Source: Bacteroidota bacterium (GTDB lineage Bacteria > Bacteroidota > Bacteroidia > Chitinophagales > Saprospiraceae). Taken from it: a stretch of 64,000 nucleotides of DNA. The notes below the pieces were generated by a model. The model was given only the letters and a program-made list of their open reading frames with translations. It was not told the origin of the DNA and searched no databases. The translations under genes and the position numbers were made by a program. The number at the start of each line of letters is the position of its first letter. The first letter of the stretch is position 1. Where the stretch lies: positions 1-64,000 of the forward strand of contig PZPC01000012.1 of the NCBI GenBank assembly GCA_003045895.1, read 5' to 3'. Positions 36,929-46,170 of this stretch are shown in pieces.

Positions 36929-38362
36929 GTGAACGTCGATATCGACAATACCAAGCTAGCGGGCATTTTGAGAAGCCTGGACAAAGGAGGGCGCTTGTCG
37001 GGTAAGCGATTTCTGGAATCACCCTATTTTAATTCGAGCAAAGAACTGCTCAAACTATTCCTCGAGATCCACAAACTGATCGACAAGGACAAGCCCCTGG
37101 ACAAGGAGATACTTTGGCGAAAAATCTCTACGGACAAGACCTATAATGACGTCCGTTTCCGGAAGTATTGCTCTGATTTATCCAAGTTGATGGAGCAATT
37201 TCTGGCCCAAAAAGAGTTTGAAAAAGACCCGGTGCAAAAGCACATTTTTCTTTTGCGGGGAATAAAGGACGTCGAATCACAAAAAGTGATCAATAGCACC
37301 CTCCGGGAAGCCAATGAATTATCTGAAAAGGCGGAATTTAAGGACGGCGATTACTACCTGAACCAATACCTTATTCAGAGGAGCTTTTATGAAATATTTG
37401 ATTTTGAGACCCGCCGAAGCGACAAAGCCAACCTCGATGAGATTTCAAAATACCTCGACTTCCTCTATTTTAGTGAAAAACTTCGCATCAGTTGTGAAGT
37501 TATCCAAAGGCAAAATTTCAAGGCTTATGACTACAACCTCTCCTTCACCCCTACTTTACAGGAGTACCTGAAAAACAACAATTTGGTTGAGCAATCGCCC
37601 ATTATTGCCCTCTACTACCAAATTCATAAAATGTGGAGTGATTTTGACGACGAAGAACACTATTTCAAGTTAAAATCATTAATCGCGGAACATGCGCATT
37701 TATTCACCCCCCAGAAAGCAGTAGAGGACCTCTATACGACGGCCCAAAATTATTGTGTAAAAAGGCTTAACCAAGGAGAAGGAAAATACTTGTCAGAATT
37801 ATTTGTGTTGTTTAAAATGTTGATAAATAACAATTTACTCGTTATCAACAAAGAACTCAATCCCTGGTACTTCAGGAATATTATCGTAGTAGGTCTGAGA
37901 TTGGGAGAATACAACTGGACCGAAGAGTTCATTGAGCAGTACAAAAACTACCTGCCAGCCGGGCTTAAAGACAACGCCGTCACCTATAACCTGGCGCAAC
38001 TGTATTTCTACCAAAAACGGTACAGTGAGGTCATCAGGCAACTGCAAAGCGTAGAATACGATGACCTTTCTTACAACCTTAACTCCAAAGCCATGCTTTT
38101 GGCAACTTACTACGAGCTGGATGAGATCGATCTCCTCGACTCCCACCTGGAAACCTTTAATACCTTCCTGAAACGCAGAACAGATTTCCCGGATGAGCGC
38201 AAAAAACCGTATAAAACACTCATCAAGTTTACCAAAAAACTGTCGCGAATCATTCCCAAAGACAAAACGGCTATGAATAAGCTCCGGGAAGATATCATTG
38301 CGGACGGCAATGTAGCCAATGCCAACTGGCTGCTGGAAAAGATTGTTGCACTAGAGCACTAA
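36929..38362 (+). CDS. Helical-repeat protein of a Bacteroidota-restricted family
   Basis: 477 aa, no signal peptide and no transmembrane helix, so cytosolic. Composition is almost all alpha, rich in Lys, Leu, Tyr and Asp. The N-terminal block LSGKRFLESPYFNSSKELLKLF and VRFRKYCSDLSKLMEQFL recurs in a family of uncharacterised proteins common in Saprospiria and related groups (recalled from family knowledge, not searched). The C-terminal half (about 290-430) has helix pairs resembling TPR units, such as NLAQLYFYQKRYSEVIRQLQ. The start is GTG at 36929; no ATG is available before the conserved block. A weak terminator follows. Confidence 0.75.
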   Translation: MNVDIDNTKLAGILRSLDKGGRLSGKRFLESPYFNSSKELLKLFLEIHKLIDKDKPLDKEILWRKISTDKTYNDVRFRKYCSDLSKLMEQFLAQKEFEKDPVQKHIFLLRGIKDVESQKVINSTLREANELSEKAEFKDGDYYLNQYLIQRSFYEIFDFETRRSDKANLDEISKYLDFLYFSEKLRISCEVIQRQNFKAYDYNLSFTPTLQEYLKNNNLVEQSPIIALYYQIHKMWSDFDDEEHYFKLKSLIAEHAHLFTPQKAVEDLYTTAQNYCVKRLNQGEGKYLSELFVLFKMLINNNLLVINKELNPWYFRNIIVVGLRLGEYNWTEEFIEQYKNYLPAGLKDNAVTYNLAQLYFYQKRYSEVIRQLQSVEYDDLSYNLNSKAMLLATYYELDEIDLLDSHLETFNTFLKRRTDFPDERKKPYKTLIKFTKKLSRIIPKDKTAMNKLREDIIADGNVANANWLLEKIVALEH

Positions 38363-38368
38363 GACCTG

Positions 38369-38411
38369 GCAGGAACAGTACCGACACCGTCTCCTCCTGC
38401 TTCCTTTTTTT
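38369..38411 (+). terminator. Probable terminator after the helical-repeat gene
   Basis: GCAGGA (38369-38374) pairs with TCCTGC (38395-38400) over a 20 nt loop, then TTCC and a run of seven T. The stem is short and the loop long, so it is moderate evidence only. Confidence 0.45.
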
Positions 38412-38435
38412 GCCGGTTGGTCAGTGGCCAGTTGA

Positions 38436-38813
38436 CTACTTTTCACGCCGTAAAACAACCAATCGCTCCCTACCCATTTCCTCCATTTTCAGGACCAGGG
38501 AATCGTTTCGTAACAGAACAATTTTCACGGCTTTCTCCCGGTGAGGGCTATCCAGCGTATCGGTACTGTAAAGAAAGGGGCCATTAAGTCGGTAAGTACC
38601 CGACTCTTCGTAGTTAAGGGTACTGTTGAAGTGGTAGTAGCCATCTTCGGAAAACTGGAAATTGATCAAGGCCAGGTCCACTGCCAGGCTATCGCCGTCT
38701 TCCGTCAGGGACAAAACTTGCCATTTTCCGGCCAGATCACTCTTGGTGTAAGGTGCACAGGCCGTACCCAGGAGGTACAACAGCAAAAGGTACACCAGCG
38801 TTTTTTTATACAT
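38436..38813 (-). CDS. Small lipocalin-like lipoprotein
   Basis: 125 aa. Signal peptide with lipobox LGTAC (Cys19). The mature part begins with the lipocalin-like pattern DLAGKWQVLSLTEDGDSL and continues as short beta strands (INFQFSEDGYYHFNS, ESGTYRLNGPFLYS, VKIVLLRNDSLVLKM), matching the lipocalin-like domains common in Bacteroidota lipoproteins. It starts 23 bp after nhaD on the same strand and is probably its cotranscript. The ligand is unknown. Confidence 0.75.
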   Translation of the reverse strand: MYKKTLVYLLLLYLLGTACAPYTKSDLAGKWQVLSLTEDGDSLAVDLALINFQFSEDGYYHFNSTLNYEESGTYRLNGPFLYSTDTLDSPHREKAVKIVLLRNDSLVLKMEEMGRERLVVLRREK

Positions 38814-38836
38814 GGTTCAAGCTTAATAAGATAGAC

Positions 38837-40198
38837 TCAGGCGGGGTGAAGGAACTGTGCCAAAAACAAGAATACAGCAGCTCCGGCCAAAAAGCCGGCG
38901 AGGGCCAACCAGGCGATCTTTTTGAAATACCAGATGAAGTCGATGTTTTCCATTCCCATAGCTGCTACGCCGGCTGCCGAGCCGATAATCAGCATGGAAC
39001 CACCCGTTCCCGCAGAATAGGCAATGAAGTGCCACAACTTGGCGTCAATAACTTCCGAATACATGCCCATCGAGGCGGCTACCAGCGGAACATTATCAAT
39101 GATTGCCGACAGGAAGCCCAGGATCACAATAACAACATCCTGGTTGGGAATAGATTTGTCCAAACCTTCGGCCAGGTACCGGAGGGCGCCCACGTTGCCA
39201 ATCGCAATGGTCTCCAGTGCGGCCACTGCCATAAGAATCCCCAGAAAGAACAGGATACTGGACAACTCAATACGCGATAAGGCTTTGTTGGCAGAGTAGA
39301 GGTGCTTGCGTTCTTCCGTAAAATCTTCCTCCGGATGAATGTACTCCGATGCCAACCAAACCACGCCCAGACTAAGCATCATCCCGACGTAAGGCGGCAA
39401 ATGCGTAATCGTTTTGAAGAGGGGCACAAATACAATCATGCCCAGCCCCAGAAAAAGCATTGATTTGCTACTCAAGAGGCTTTCTTCTTCTAGTTCCTCA
39501 CCTTCTTTAGCCGTTATATCCCCCTGGAAAATAGGTAAAAATGAAGCAATTGCAAATGGGACAACAAAACACACAATAGATGGCAAAACCAAATTGGACA
39601 CCAACCCAAGCGAAGAAACATTGCCACCGATCCATAGCATGGTCGTGGTGACATCCCCAATAGGAGACCAGGCACCACCGGCATTAGCAGCAATAATAAT
39701 TAAACCGGCATACCAGAGCCGTTCTTTGGGGTCGTGAATGAGTTTGCGCAGCAACGTGACCAGTACAATCGTAGCCGTCAGGTTGTCAATGATCGCCGAC
39801 AAGATGAACCCTAAAATGCCCACAATCCACAAAAGCCGCTTCTTGTTCTTGGTCTTTACCCAACTTTTCAGGATTTCAAAACCCCGGTGTAAATCAATAA
39901 TTTCGACAATGGTCATCGCACCGATCAGGAAAACCAAAATTTCGGCGGTTTTACCCAGGTGATGGAGTAAGGTGCCGGCAAACCCTTCTTCAGCTACGTG
40001 TAATCCGCTAGCTACATTGAACAACTGTTCATGCGTATCGACTATGGACAATTCTCCGCCATTAAAGCCAATGGCAGCCAGCGCCCAGCAAAGGGCTCCC
40101 ATTAATAACGCGGGAACCGTTTTGTCCAGGCGCAGGGGGTGCTCAAAGACAATGGTTAGATAACCCAAAATAAAGACGAGGATAATGGCAATTAGCAT
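38837..40198 (-). CDS. nhaD: Sodium/proton antiporter NhaD
   Basis: Exports Na+ (or Li+) in exchange for protons at the inner membrane, ion-transporter superfamily. 453 aa with about 12 hydrophobic helices. NhaD hallmarks: AEILVFLIGAMTIVEIIDLHRGF, the duplicated LSAIIDNLTATIVLV and LSAIIDNVPLVAASMGMY (one in each half, providing the ion site), ANAGGAWSPIGDVTTTMLW and SAGTGGSMLIIGSAAGVAAMGM. It fits a marine or brackish habitat. It is divergent from dusB, with a 10 bp perfect palindrome between the two. Confidence 0.94.
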   Translation of the reverse strand: MLIAIILVFILGYLTIVFEHPLRLDKTVPALLMGALCWALAAIGFNGGELSIVDTHEQLFNVASGLHVAEEGFAGTLLHHLGKTAEILVFLIGAMTIVEIIDLHRGFEILKSWVKTKNKKRLLWIVGILGFILSAIIDNLTATIVLVTLLRKLIHDPKERLWYAGLIIIAANAGGAWSPIGDVTTTMLWIGGNVSSLGLVSNLVLPSIVCFVVPFAIASFLPIFQGDITAKEGEELEEESLLSSKSMLFLGLGMIVFVPLFKTITHLPPYVGMMLSLGVVWLASEYIHPEEDFTEERKHLYSANKALSRIELSSILFFLGILMAVAALETIAIGNVGALRYLAEGLDKSIPNQDVVIVILGFLSAIIDNVPLVAASMGMYSEVIDAKLWHFIAYSAGTGGSMLIIGSAAGVAAMGMENIDFIWYFKKIAWLALAGFLAGAAVFLFLAQFLHPA

Positions 40199-40278
40199 AA
40201 AAAGTGGTTTGCTTGTACCGGTAAAATTAAAACATTCCTTGTGCCATCCAAGCCTGGTCCGCTTTTTATTTTGTCAAC

Positions 40279-40304
40279 CGGGTGAATTAATAACAATTCA
40301 CCCG
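40279..40304. repeat. Perfect palindrome between nhaD and dusB
   Basis: CGGGTGAATT (40279-40288) and AATTCACCCG (40295-40304) are exact inverted copies around a 6 nt centre. It lies 81 bp upstream of nhaD and just ahead of the dusB -33 box, a position suited to a repressor or activator site. Confidence 0.65.
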
Positions 40305-40320
40305 AAAGTAATCAAAAGCG

Positions 40321-40351
40321 TTGCAGAATCGCCGCTATTGTGGTATTTTTG
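40321..40351 (+). promoter_or_regulatory. Promoter for dusB
   Basis: TTG at 40321-40323, 20 bp spacer, TATTTTTG at 40344-40351, ATG at 40380. Confidence 0.65.
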
Positions 40352-40379
40352 CAGCTTGCACAAGACAGATACTACCCCT

Positions 40380-41378
40380 ATGGTCAGGATTGGAAATGTT
40401 GAATTAGGCGATTTTCCGCTGTTACTGGCACCGATGGAAGACGTGAGTGATCCTCCTTTTCGTGCCCTTTGTAAAGCGCAGGGGTGTGATATGATGTATA
40501 CGGAGTTCATTTCCGTAGAAGGACTCATCCGGGACGCTACCAAAAGTGTACAAAAACTGGACATCTACGACGAAGAGCGCCCCATCGGTATTCAGATTTT
40601 TGGTGCTCACCTCGATTCCATGTTACAAGCCGCTGATATTGTGGAAGCGGCCCAGCCAGAGGTTTTGGATATCAACTTTGGCTGCCCGGTCAAAAAAGTA
40701 ACCTGTAAAGGAGCCGGAGCCGGCATTTTACAGGACATCCCCAAGATGGTGGCGCTTACCGAAGCCATTGTCAGGCGTACAAAACTCCCCGTAACGGTAA
40801 AAACCCGCCTCGGATGGGATGATCAAACCCAGTTTATTGAAGAGGTAGCCGAAAGATTGCAAGACGTCGGTATCAAAGGCTTGGCTATTCACGGACGCAC
40901 CCGTAAGCAGATGTACAAAGGCGAAGCCGACTGGACGCGCATTGGGAATATCAAGCAAAATCCCCGCATACACATCCCTATCTTTGGTAACGGTGATATC
41001 GATAGCCCCCAAAAGGCGCTGGCTTACCGCGAGCGATACGGCGTTGACGGCATTATGATCGGCCGCGCCAGCATTGGCTATCCCTGGATTTTCAGAGAAA
41101 TCAAACACTTCTTTGCAACCGGTGAAATGCTCGATCCGCCGACCATGGCTGAACGGGTGGCCGCCTGCAAACAACACCTGCAGCACAGCATTGAATGGAA
41201 AGGTATTAAATTGGGAACCTTAGAAATGCGCCGGCATTACACCAATTATTTTCGCGGATACCCCGGTATTAAAGCTTTTAGGGCTATTTTGGTGGCCGAA
41301 GAAGATCCTGCTAATTTATTCGCTACCCTCGACGAGATAGCTTTTACCTTTTCCAATGTAGAGCCAGTCATCGTCTAA
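40380..41378 (+). CDS. dusB: tRNA-dihydrouridine synthase (DusB type)
   Basis: FMN- and NADPH-dependent enzyme that reduces uridines in the tRNA D-loop. 332 aa TIM barrel: LLLAPMEDVSDPPFR (FMN loop), EFISVEGLIRD, QIFGAHLDSML, the catalytic Cys in NFGCPVKKVTCKGAGAG, VKTRLGW, IHGRTRKQMYKGEADW (catalytic-site His/Arg), GNGDIDSPQKAL and DGIMIGRASIGYPWIFREI. A helical C-terminal RNA-binding domain follows, with MRRHYTNYFRGYPG. An upstream ATG at 40185 is in frame but would include the palindrome and promoter, so MVRIGNVELGDF is the start. Class B assignment is by resemblance only. Confidence 0.93.
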   Translation: MVRIGNVELGDFPLLLAPMEDVSDPPFRALCKAQGCDMMYTEFISVEGLIRDATKSVQKLDIYDEERPIGIQIFGAHLDSMLQAADIVEAAQPEVLDINFGCPVKKVTCKGAGAGILQDIPKMVALTEAIVRRTKLPVTVKTRLGWDDQTQFIEEVAERLQDVGIKGLAIHGRTRKQMYKGEADWTRIGNIKQNPRIHIPIFGNGDIDSPQKALAYRERYGVDGIMIGRASIGYPWIFREIKHFFATGEMLDPPTMAERVAACKQHLQHSIEWKGIKLGTLEMRRHYTNYFRGYPGIKAFRAILVAEEDPANLFATLDEIAFTFSNVEPVIV

Positions 41379-41428
41379 ATGATGATCACGCTGTTGGTCT
41401 TCCACATTTCTGGGCAAAATTCCTGCTA

Positions 41429-42835
41429 GTGGTTTTTGAAATTGAACCCAAAGAACGAAAAATTTTTGAAGTTATTCGCACCGCGGCTGACGAGCTGGGC
41501 TTTCCGGCCTACGTGGTGGGCGGCTACGTCCGCGACCGCTTGCTGGCCCGCCCCTCCCAGGACATGGATATTGTCTGTGTCGGTAGTGGAATCGCGCTGG
41601 CGGAAGCGGTAGCCCGTAAATTGTGGCCCCGCCCCCGGGTGACGATCTATAAGCGTTTTGGCACCGCCATGCTCAAGCACGAAGGCTTAGAGATAGAATT
41701 TGTCGGCGCCCGCAAAGAAAGTTATCGGTTCGACTCCCGCAAACCGATCGTAGAAGAAGGATCGCTGGAGGATGACCAAAACCGGCGGGACTTCACCATC
41801 AACGCCCTGGCCGTTAGTCTCAACGAAGCGAACTACGGCGCCATCATCGACCCCTTCGATGGCCTCGAACACCTGGAGCAAAAGATGATCAAAACGCCTT
41901 TGCCGCCTGGTAAAACCTTTTCCGACGACCCCCTGCGTATGTTGCGGGCCATCCGCTTTTCTGCCCAACTCGGCTTTTTCATCGAAACAGAAACCCTGGA
42001 GGCGATCAGCCAATTTCGCAACCGGATCAAGATCATTTCCCAGGAACGGATCGCTACCGAGCTCAATAAAATTTTGTTGTCCCCTAAGCCCAGCGTCGGC
42101 TTAGCCCTGCTGCACGATACCGGCTTATTGGAACTCGTGTTGCCCGAATTGGAGGCCATGTACGGGGTAGAAGTAAAAAACGGCGTTTCTCACAAGGATA
42201 ATTTTTACCACACCCTGCAGGTGGTAGACCAACTTGCCCTAAAAAGCGATGACCTCTGGTTGCGCTGGTCGGCACTCCTGCACGATATCGCCAAACCGCA
42301 AACCAAACGGTTCGATAAAGAACAAGGCTGGACGTTCCATGGCCACGAAGCGATTGGCGCAGCTATGGTACCCCGAATTTTCCGTCGCTTGCGGCTCCCC
42401 ATGGATCACAAAATGAAGTTTGTCCAGAAAATGGTCAGTCTGCATCAGCGGCCGATTGCCCTTACCCAAGAAAATATTACGGATGCTGCCGTCCGTCGTA
42501 TCCTCTTCGAAGCCGGAGAAGATATTGACCAGCTGATGCTCTTGTGTGAAGCTGACATCACTTCCAAAAACGAAAACAGGGTACGTCGCTACCTGCAGAA
42601 TTACGAATACTTTCGCCAACGATTAGCCGAGGTAGAAGAAAAAGATCACTTGCGGAATTGGCAACCACCAATCAGCGGAGAGCTGATCATGGCAACTTTT
42701 GAGATCGGGCCGGGCCGGGAAGTGGGTATTATTAAAAATGCGATTCGGGAAGCCATTCTCGATGGGGATATTCCCAATGAATACGAGGCTGCTTTTGCTT
42801 TTATGCAAAAAAAAGCAGCAGAATTGGGTATTTAG
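41429..42835 (+). CDS. cca: CCA tRNA nucleotidyltransferase / poly(A) polymerase family with HD domain
   Basis: Adds or repairs the 3' CCA of tRNA. 468 aa with the class II head YVVGGYVRDRLL (29-39), DMDIVC catalytic Asp pair (D45, D47), RRDFTINALAVSL, and SDDPLRMLRAIRFSAQLGF in the neck. A helical body follows, then an HD phosphohydrolase domain (WSALLHDIAKP at about 280-290, with FHGHEAIGA and MVSLHQRP). The start is GTG at 41429, 50 bp after dusB on the same strand, and no ATG precedes the conserved motif, so it is probably cotranscribed with dusB. Poly(A) polymerase activity cannot be excluded by sequence alone, but Bacteroidota members are generally CCA enzymes. Confidence 0.9.
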   Translation: MVFEIEPKERKIFEVIRTAADELGFPAYVVGGYVRDRLLARPSQDMDIVCVGSGIALAEAVARKLWPRPRVTIYKRFGTAMLKHEGLEIEFVGARKESYRFDSRKPIVEEGSLEDDQNRRDFTINALAVSLNEANYGAIIDPFDGLEHLEQKMIKTPLPPGKTFSDDPLRMLRAIRFSAQLGFFIETETLEAISQFRNRIKIISQERIATELNKILLSPKPSVGLALLHDTGLLELVLPELEAMYGVEVKNGVSHKDNFYHTLQVVDQLALKSDDLWLRWSALLHDIAKPQTKRFDKEQGWTFHGHEAIGAAMVPRIFRRLRLPMDHKMKFVQKMVSLHQRPIALTQENITDAAVRRILFEAGEDIDQLMLLCEADITSKNENRVRRYLQNYEYFRQRLAEVEEKDHLRNWQPPISGELIMATFEIGPGREVGIIKNAIREAILDGDIPNEYEAAFAFMQKKAAELGI

Positions 42836-42856
42836 AAGATAACCACAACACGTCAG

Positions 42857-43309
42857 CTAGTCCAACTTGTTGTGGAACCGCAACAAGTGCTGCTCCGCAT
42901 CTTCCCGGTAAACCACGAGGATCAAAGCCGTCTTTTTTCGGCGATCAAGGGGGAAAAGTACTTTGATGGGATTGTGCACATAACCATTGTCCTCAAAAAG
43001 TAACACTTGCCGGTTGCGGGTATGGAGGCGGAAATAAACCAGTTCCACTATGTCTTTTGGTAAGGGGACCTGGCCATAACCTTCCTCGCGCAGAAAACTG
43101 CGGATCATTTCGTAGGAGTCGGCCAAAGTACGACCCGCAAAAGTCGATCGATAAATGTCACCATCGCTTTCACCGCCCAGATAACTGGTGTTGGCAGCAG
43201 GAAATGCCTGCCGCATGGGTACCTTATGAGCGCTCGCATCTTCGTTAAGATAAGACGCGATCTGTATGGGGCGACCATTGATGTGTACGACCTGTTCATT
43301 CAAACCCAT
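42857..43309 (-). CDS. Conserved-looking protein of unknown function
   Basis: 150 aa, no signal peptide or membrane helix. Sequence features: VHINGRPIQIASYLNEDASAHKVPM, a Gly/Ser-rich SYLGGESDGDIYRSTFAG, and a C-terminal half with beta-strand patterns (VELVYFRLHTR, QVLLFEDNGYVHNPIKVLF, KKTALILVVYRED). No family recognised. It reads from its own TAAATTTG box and converges on the CCA gene. Confidence 0.65.
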   Translation of the reverse strand: MGLNEQVVHINGRPIQIASYLNEDASAHKVPMRQAFPAANTSYLGGESDGDIYRSTFAGRTLADSYEMIRSFLREEGYGQVPLPKDIVELVYFRLHTRNRQVLLFEDNGYVHNPIKVLFPLDRRKKTALILVVYREDAEQHLLRFHNKLD

Positions 43310-43332
43310 GTGAAAAATGGCTGATTATTCAA

Positions 43333-43340
43333 CAAATTTA
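43333..43340 (-). promoter_or_regulatory. -7 box for the 150-residue protein
   Basis: TAAATTTG on the minus strand, 24 bp before the ATG at 43309. Confidence 0.55.
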
Positions 43341-43421
43341 AAAATATTTGTTGGTAAAGTTCTATTATCCCCCTTTTTTAAAGGAAATAATTTGTACGCT
43401 AACCATTCTTGTGGTGAAATT

Positions 43422-44012
43422 TTAAGGTAAGTCTTTATAATCCAACCGATGAAGTGCCTTGCGCAGGTCATCGGCAGCTATGCCAGCACCCTGAACCGTG
43501 ATGAGAAAGCGATTTTTGTACAACCAGAGCAGTTCCCCACTGCCCGTTTTTTTGTTCCATTTTTCAAACGCTTTGAAGCCATCGATCTCGGTGGTTCGCT
43601 CGTAGCCGTCGGCTGTTTCTTTATCCAACTCGATTTGACTCCAGGCGGCCAAGCCCAGGTTGGCAATACCAGAACTGCCGCCGTCCACTACCTGTACTTT
43701 CAGGATTTTAGCTCCTTCCCCGTAGCGGGCCTCGGCCTGGGACATACCAAAACCAAAGGCGGCGCTTTTTTCCCCCGTGTGGCTCATTCGTTCCAGCCCC
43801 AGCAACCGGGGAGGCAGGATCGCTTTAAGGATACGGAAATCGACCAAACTTTGCGTCTTCCCGTCTTCGTCGGTATAAGTCAAATTTACCCCATTATCTT
43901 TATCGGTAACCGTTGCGCCAGCGTCGGTGGTTGCCGGTTTGTCCTGGCCGCAGGAAAAGCTACCCAGACACAAATTGAACATTACAAGAGACAAGAAAAA
44001 AATACGATTCAT
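43422..44012 (-). CDS. Lipoprotein of unknown function
   Basis: 196 aa. Signal peptide MNRIFFLSLVMFNLCLGSFSC: the Cys21 in SFSCG is the lipidation site, although the lipobox is imperfect. The mature protein has a short Thr/Asp-rich linker, then one compact domain with LVDFRILKAILPPRLLGLERM, GFGMSQAEARYGEGAKILKVQVVDGG and a C-terminal RFLITVQGAGIAADDLRKALH. The last motif resembles small stress-type lipoprotein domains but I cannot name the family. A TATCTTTA near-box lies upstream. Confidence 0.65.
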   Translation of the reverse strand: MNRIFFLSLVMFNLCLGSFSCGQDKPATTDAGATVTDKDNGVNLTYTDEDGKTQSLVDFRILKAILPPRLLGLERMSHTGEKSAAFGFGMSQAEARYGEGAKILKVQVVDGGSSGIANLGLAAWSQIELDKETADGYERTTEIDGFKAFEKWNKKTGSGELLWLYKNRFLITVQGAGIAADDLRKALHRLDYKDLP

Positions 44013-44135
44013 AACGACTTTTATTTAAAGATAGGAAGTAAGCTATAAATTTCGGGGAGTAAATAGATGAAAGGGGAAGGAATTCCGATGAATCACCGGG
44101 ACAGGGAGACGATACTTTGCCCACATTCAAAGTAA

Positions 44136-44179
44136 ATGCTCCGTTGTCAGGAAACAGCAGTTTCCAAACAACGGAGCAT
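44136..44179. repeat. 20 bp-arm hairpin downstream of lysS
   Basis: ATGCTCCGTTGT and ACAACGGAGCAT (12 bp, perfect) enclose GGAAAC and GTTTCC (6 bp) with a 2 nt internal mismatch and a 4 nt loop, 44 nt in total. It begins 56 bp past the lysS stop and lacks a T run. It probably terminates or stabilises the topA-DUF3467-lysS message. Confidence 0.8.
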
Positions 44180-44234
44180 AAGTCTGGGTTAAATTAGCGC
44201 AGGTGGGGTAGTTCGGGAAACGCCGTTCAGAAGA

Positions 44235-45779
44235 TTACACTTCCGGTTCTTCAGCAATTATTTTCTTTTCCGCCCGCATCTGGGGGAAGAAGAGTACCTC
44301 CTGGATACTGGTTTGGCCGGTAAGCAGCATCACCAGTCGGTCAATACCGATGCCGATGCCGGAGGTAGGGGGCATGCCGTATTCCAGCGCCCGGAGGAAA
44401 TCCTCGTCCAGCACCATGGCTTCATCATCTCCGCGCTTGCCCAGGGTCAATTGTTCTTCAAAGCGTTCGCGCTGATCAATGGGGTCGTTCAACTCCGAAT
44501 AGGCATTGGCCAATTCCTTGCCGTTGACGATCAACTCGAATCGTTCTACCAGTCCGGGTTTACTGCGGTGTTTTTTCGTCAGTGGTGACATCTCTACGGG
44601 GTAATCCGTGATGAAGGTCGGCTGAATGAGCAATCCTTCCACTTTCTCGCCGAATATTTCGTCGATGAGTTTGCCCTTACCCATGCTGGAATCCACCTCA
44701 ATATGAAGGCTTTTGGCAAAAGTAGCGAGGGCGCTTTCATCCATCTCGCTGATGTCGACTCCGGTATATTCCTTAATGGCATCGAACATGGTGAGCCGGC
44801 GGAAGGGGCCTTTGAAATCAATCACCTTCTCCCCTACTTTCACCTGAGTTGCGCCCGTAACGGTCTGAATGGCATATTCCAGGAGTTGCTCCGTGGTGTC
44901 CATCATCCAGAAATAGTCTTTGTAGGCTACGTAGAATTCCACCATGGTGAACTCCGGGTTGTGCGTAGCGTCCATCCCTTCGTTGCGGAACATTTTCCCA
45001 AACTCATAAACGCCGTCAAAACCGCCAACAATCAGGCGTTTGAGGTACAATTCATTGGCAATGCGCAAGTAGAGCGGCATGTCCAGCGTATTGTGGTGGG
45101 TTTTGAAAGGGCGCGCCGACGCGCCACCGTGGATGGGTTGTAAAATGGGGGTTTCGACCTCCAGTAAACCGGCCTCGTCCAGGAAATGGCGCATGGCCGT
45201 GATCAGGCGACTGCGCTTCCGAAAGAGTTCACGAACTTCGGTATTCACCGTCAGGTCCACGTAACGCTGCCGGTAACGCATTTCCGGATTGGTGAAAGCA
45301 TCGTAAACGTTGCCTTCGTCATCACGCTTAACAATGGGTAGCGGGCGCAACGATTTACTGAGAATGGTCAGTTCGGTGACGTGAACGGAGGTCTCGCCGG
45401 TTTGTGTTTTGAAAACATATCCTTTGACCCCGATAAAGTCGCCGATATCCAACAGTTTTTTAAAAACCGTATTGTAAAGTGACTTGTCTTCTCCGGGGGC
45501 AATGTCATCGCGAGAAACGTAGATCTGTATCCGGTCGGTACTGTCTTGCAGCCCGGCGAACGATGCTTTGCCCATGATGCGCCGGCTCATCAGTCGGCCG
45601 GCCAGGCAAACCTCCTGGAAGTTTTGGGCTTTACCCGCTTCGTTTACGAGGAACCCGGCCTTGATTTCGGCGGCGTGGTGGCTTACGGGATACAGCGCTG
45701 CGGGATAAGGGTCAATTCCCAATTCCCGGATACCGGCCAGGTTTTCTCTTCGGACAAGCTCCTGTTCACTGAGGTGCAT
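44235..45779 (-). CDS. lysS: Lysyl-tRNA synthetase, class II
   Basis: Charges tRNA-Lys. 514 aa: OB-fold anticodon-binding domain (about 60-160, [21 protein letters not shown]), then the class II core with motif 1 ([16 protein letters not shown]), motif 2 (FEF-type [20 protein letters not shown]) and motif 3 ([15 protein letters not shown] at about 480-494). The start [13 protein letters not shown] at 45779 is the family N-terminus; an open frame upstream to 45899 runs back through the DUF3467 gene. It follows DUF3467 by 31 bp, in a run headed by topA. Confidence 0.96.
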   Translation of the reverse strand: MHLSEQELVRRENLAGIRELGIDPYPAALYPVSHHAAEIKAGFLVNEAGKAQNFQEVCLAGRLMSRRIMGKASFAGLQDSTDRIQIYVSRDDIAPGEDKSLYNTVFKKLLDIGDFIGVKGYVFKTQTGETSVHVTELTILSKSLRPLPIVKRDDEGNVYDAFTNPEMRYRQRYVDLTVNTEVRELFRKRSRLITAMRHFLDEAGLLEVETPILQPIHGGASARPFKTHHNTLDMPLYLRIANELYLKRLIVGGFDGVYEFGKMFRNEGMDATHNPEFTMVEFYVAYKDYFWMMDTTEQLLEYAIQTVTGATQVKVGEKVIDFKGPFRRLTMFDAIKEYTGVDISEMDESALATFAKSLHIEVDSSMGKGKLIDEIFGEKVEGLLIQPTFITDYPVEMSPLTKKHRSKPGLVERFELIVNGKELANAYSELNDPIDQRERFEEQLTLGKRGDDEAMVLDEDFLRALEYGMPPTSGIGIGIDRLVMLLTGQTSIQEVLFFPQMRAEKKIIAEEPEV

Positions 45780-45810
45780 GGATCTGTTTTTGTAAGTAAA
45801 AAGAAACGTA

Positions 45811-46131
45811 TTAAGCCTGGGCAGTAGGGGTAAAACCGATCGGCGGGATACCACCACCATTGGGTTCTGTTTCCTGAATGGGGCCAAACTGGGTTTCAAA
45901 CTTCTGGATGTTTTCGGCCAGTGCGCGCAGCAGCCGTTTGGCGTGCTGGGGGGTCAGAATAATTCTCGATTTGACTTTTGCTTTCGGTACGTTAGGTACC
46001 AACCGGAGAAAATCTACCACGAACTCGCTATTGGAATGCGCAATAACTGCCAGGTTCGCATAGGTACCTTCGGCTACCTCTTCGGGTAGATCGATATTCA
46101 ACTGATTGGTTGGCGCTTTGGGTTCTGCCAT
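45811..46131 (-). CDS. DUF3467 protein
   Basis: 106 aa. The core [33 protein letters not shown] and [27 protein letters not shown] is the DUF3467 signature; the fold is unsolved to my knowledge and the function unknown. Cytosolic, no signal. It sits between topA and lysS in the same direction (39 and 31 bp gaps). A 7 bp palindrome (CCTAAAC/GTTTAGG, 46150-46166) precedes it. Confidence 0.85.
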   Translation of the reverse strand: MAEPKAPTNQLNIDLPEEVAEGTYANLAVIAHSNSEFVVDFLRLVPNVPKAKVKSRIILTPQHAKRLLRALAENIQKFETQFGPIQETEPNGGGIPPIGFTPTAQA

Positions 46132-46170
46132 GTTGTCTTTGTATTTTTTCCTAAACTCAGTTTAGGGGGG

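Noticed and set aside
46150-46166. CCTAAAC/GTTTAGG palindrome before the DUF3467 gene considered as a terminator
   Set aside because: The T tract is on the wrong side for the topA transcript and the stem is only 7 bp; noted but not called.
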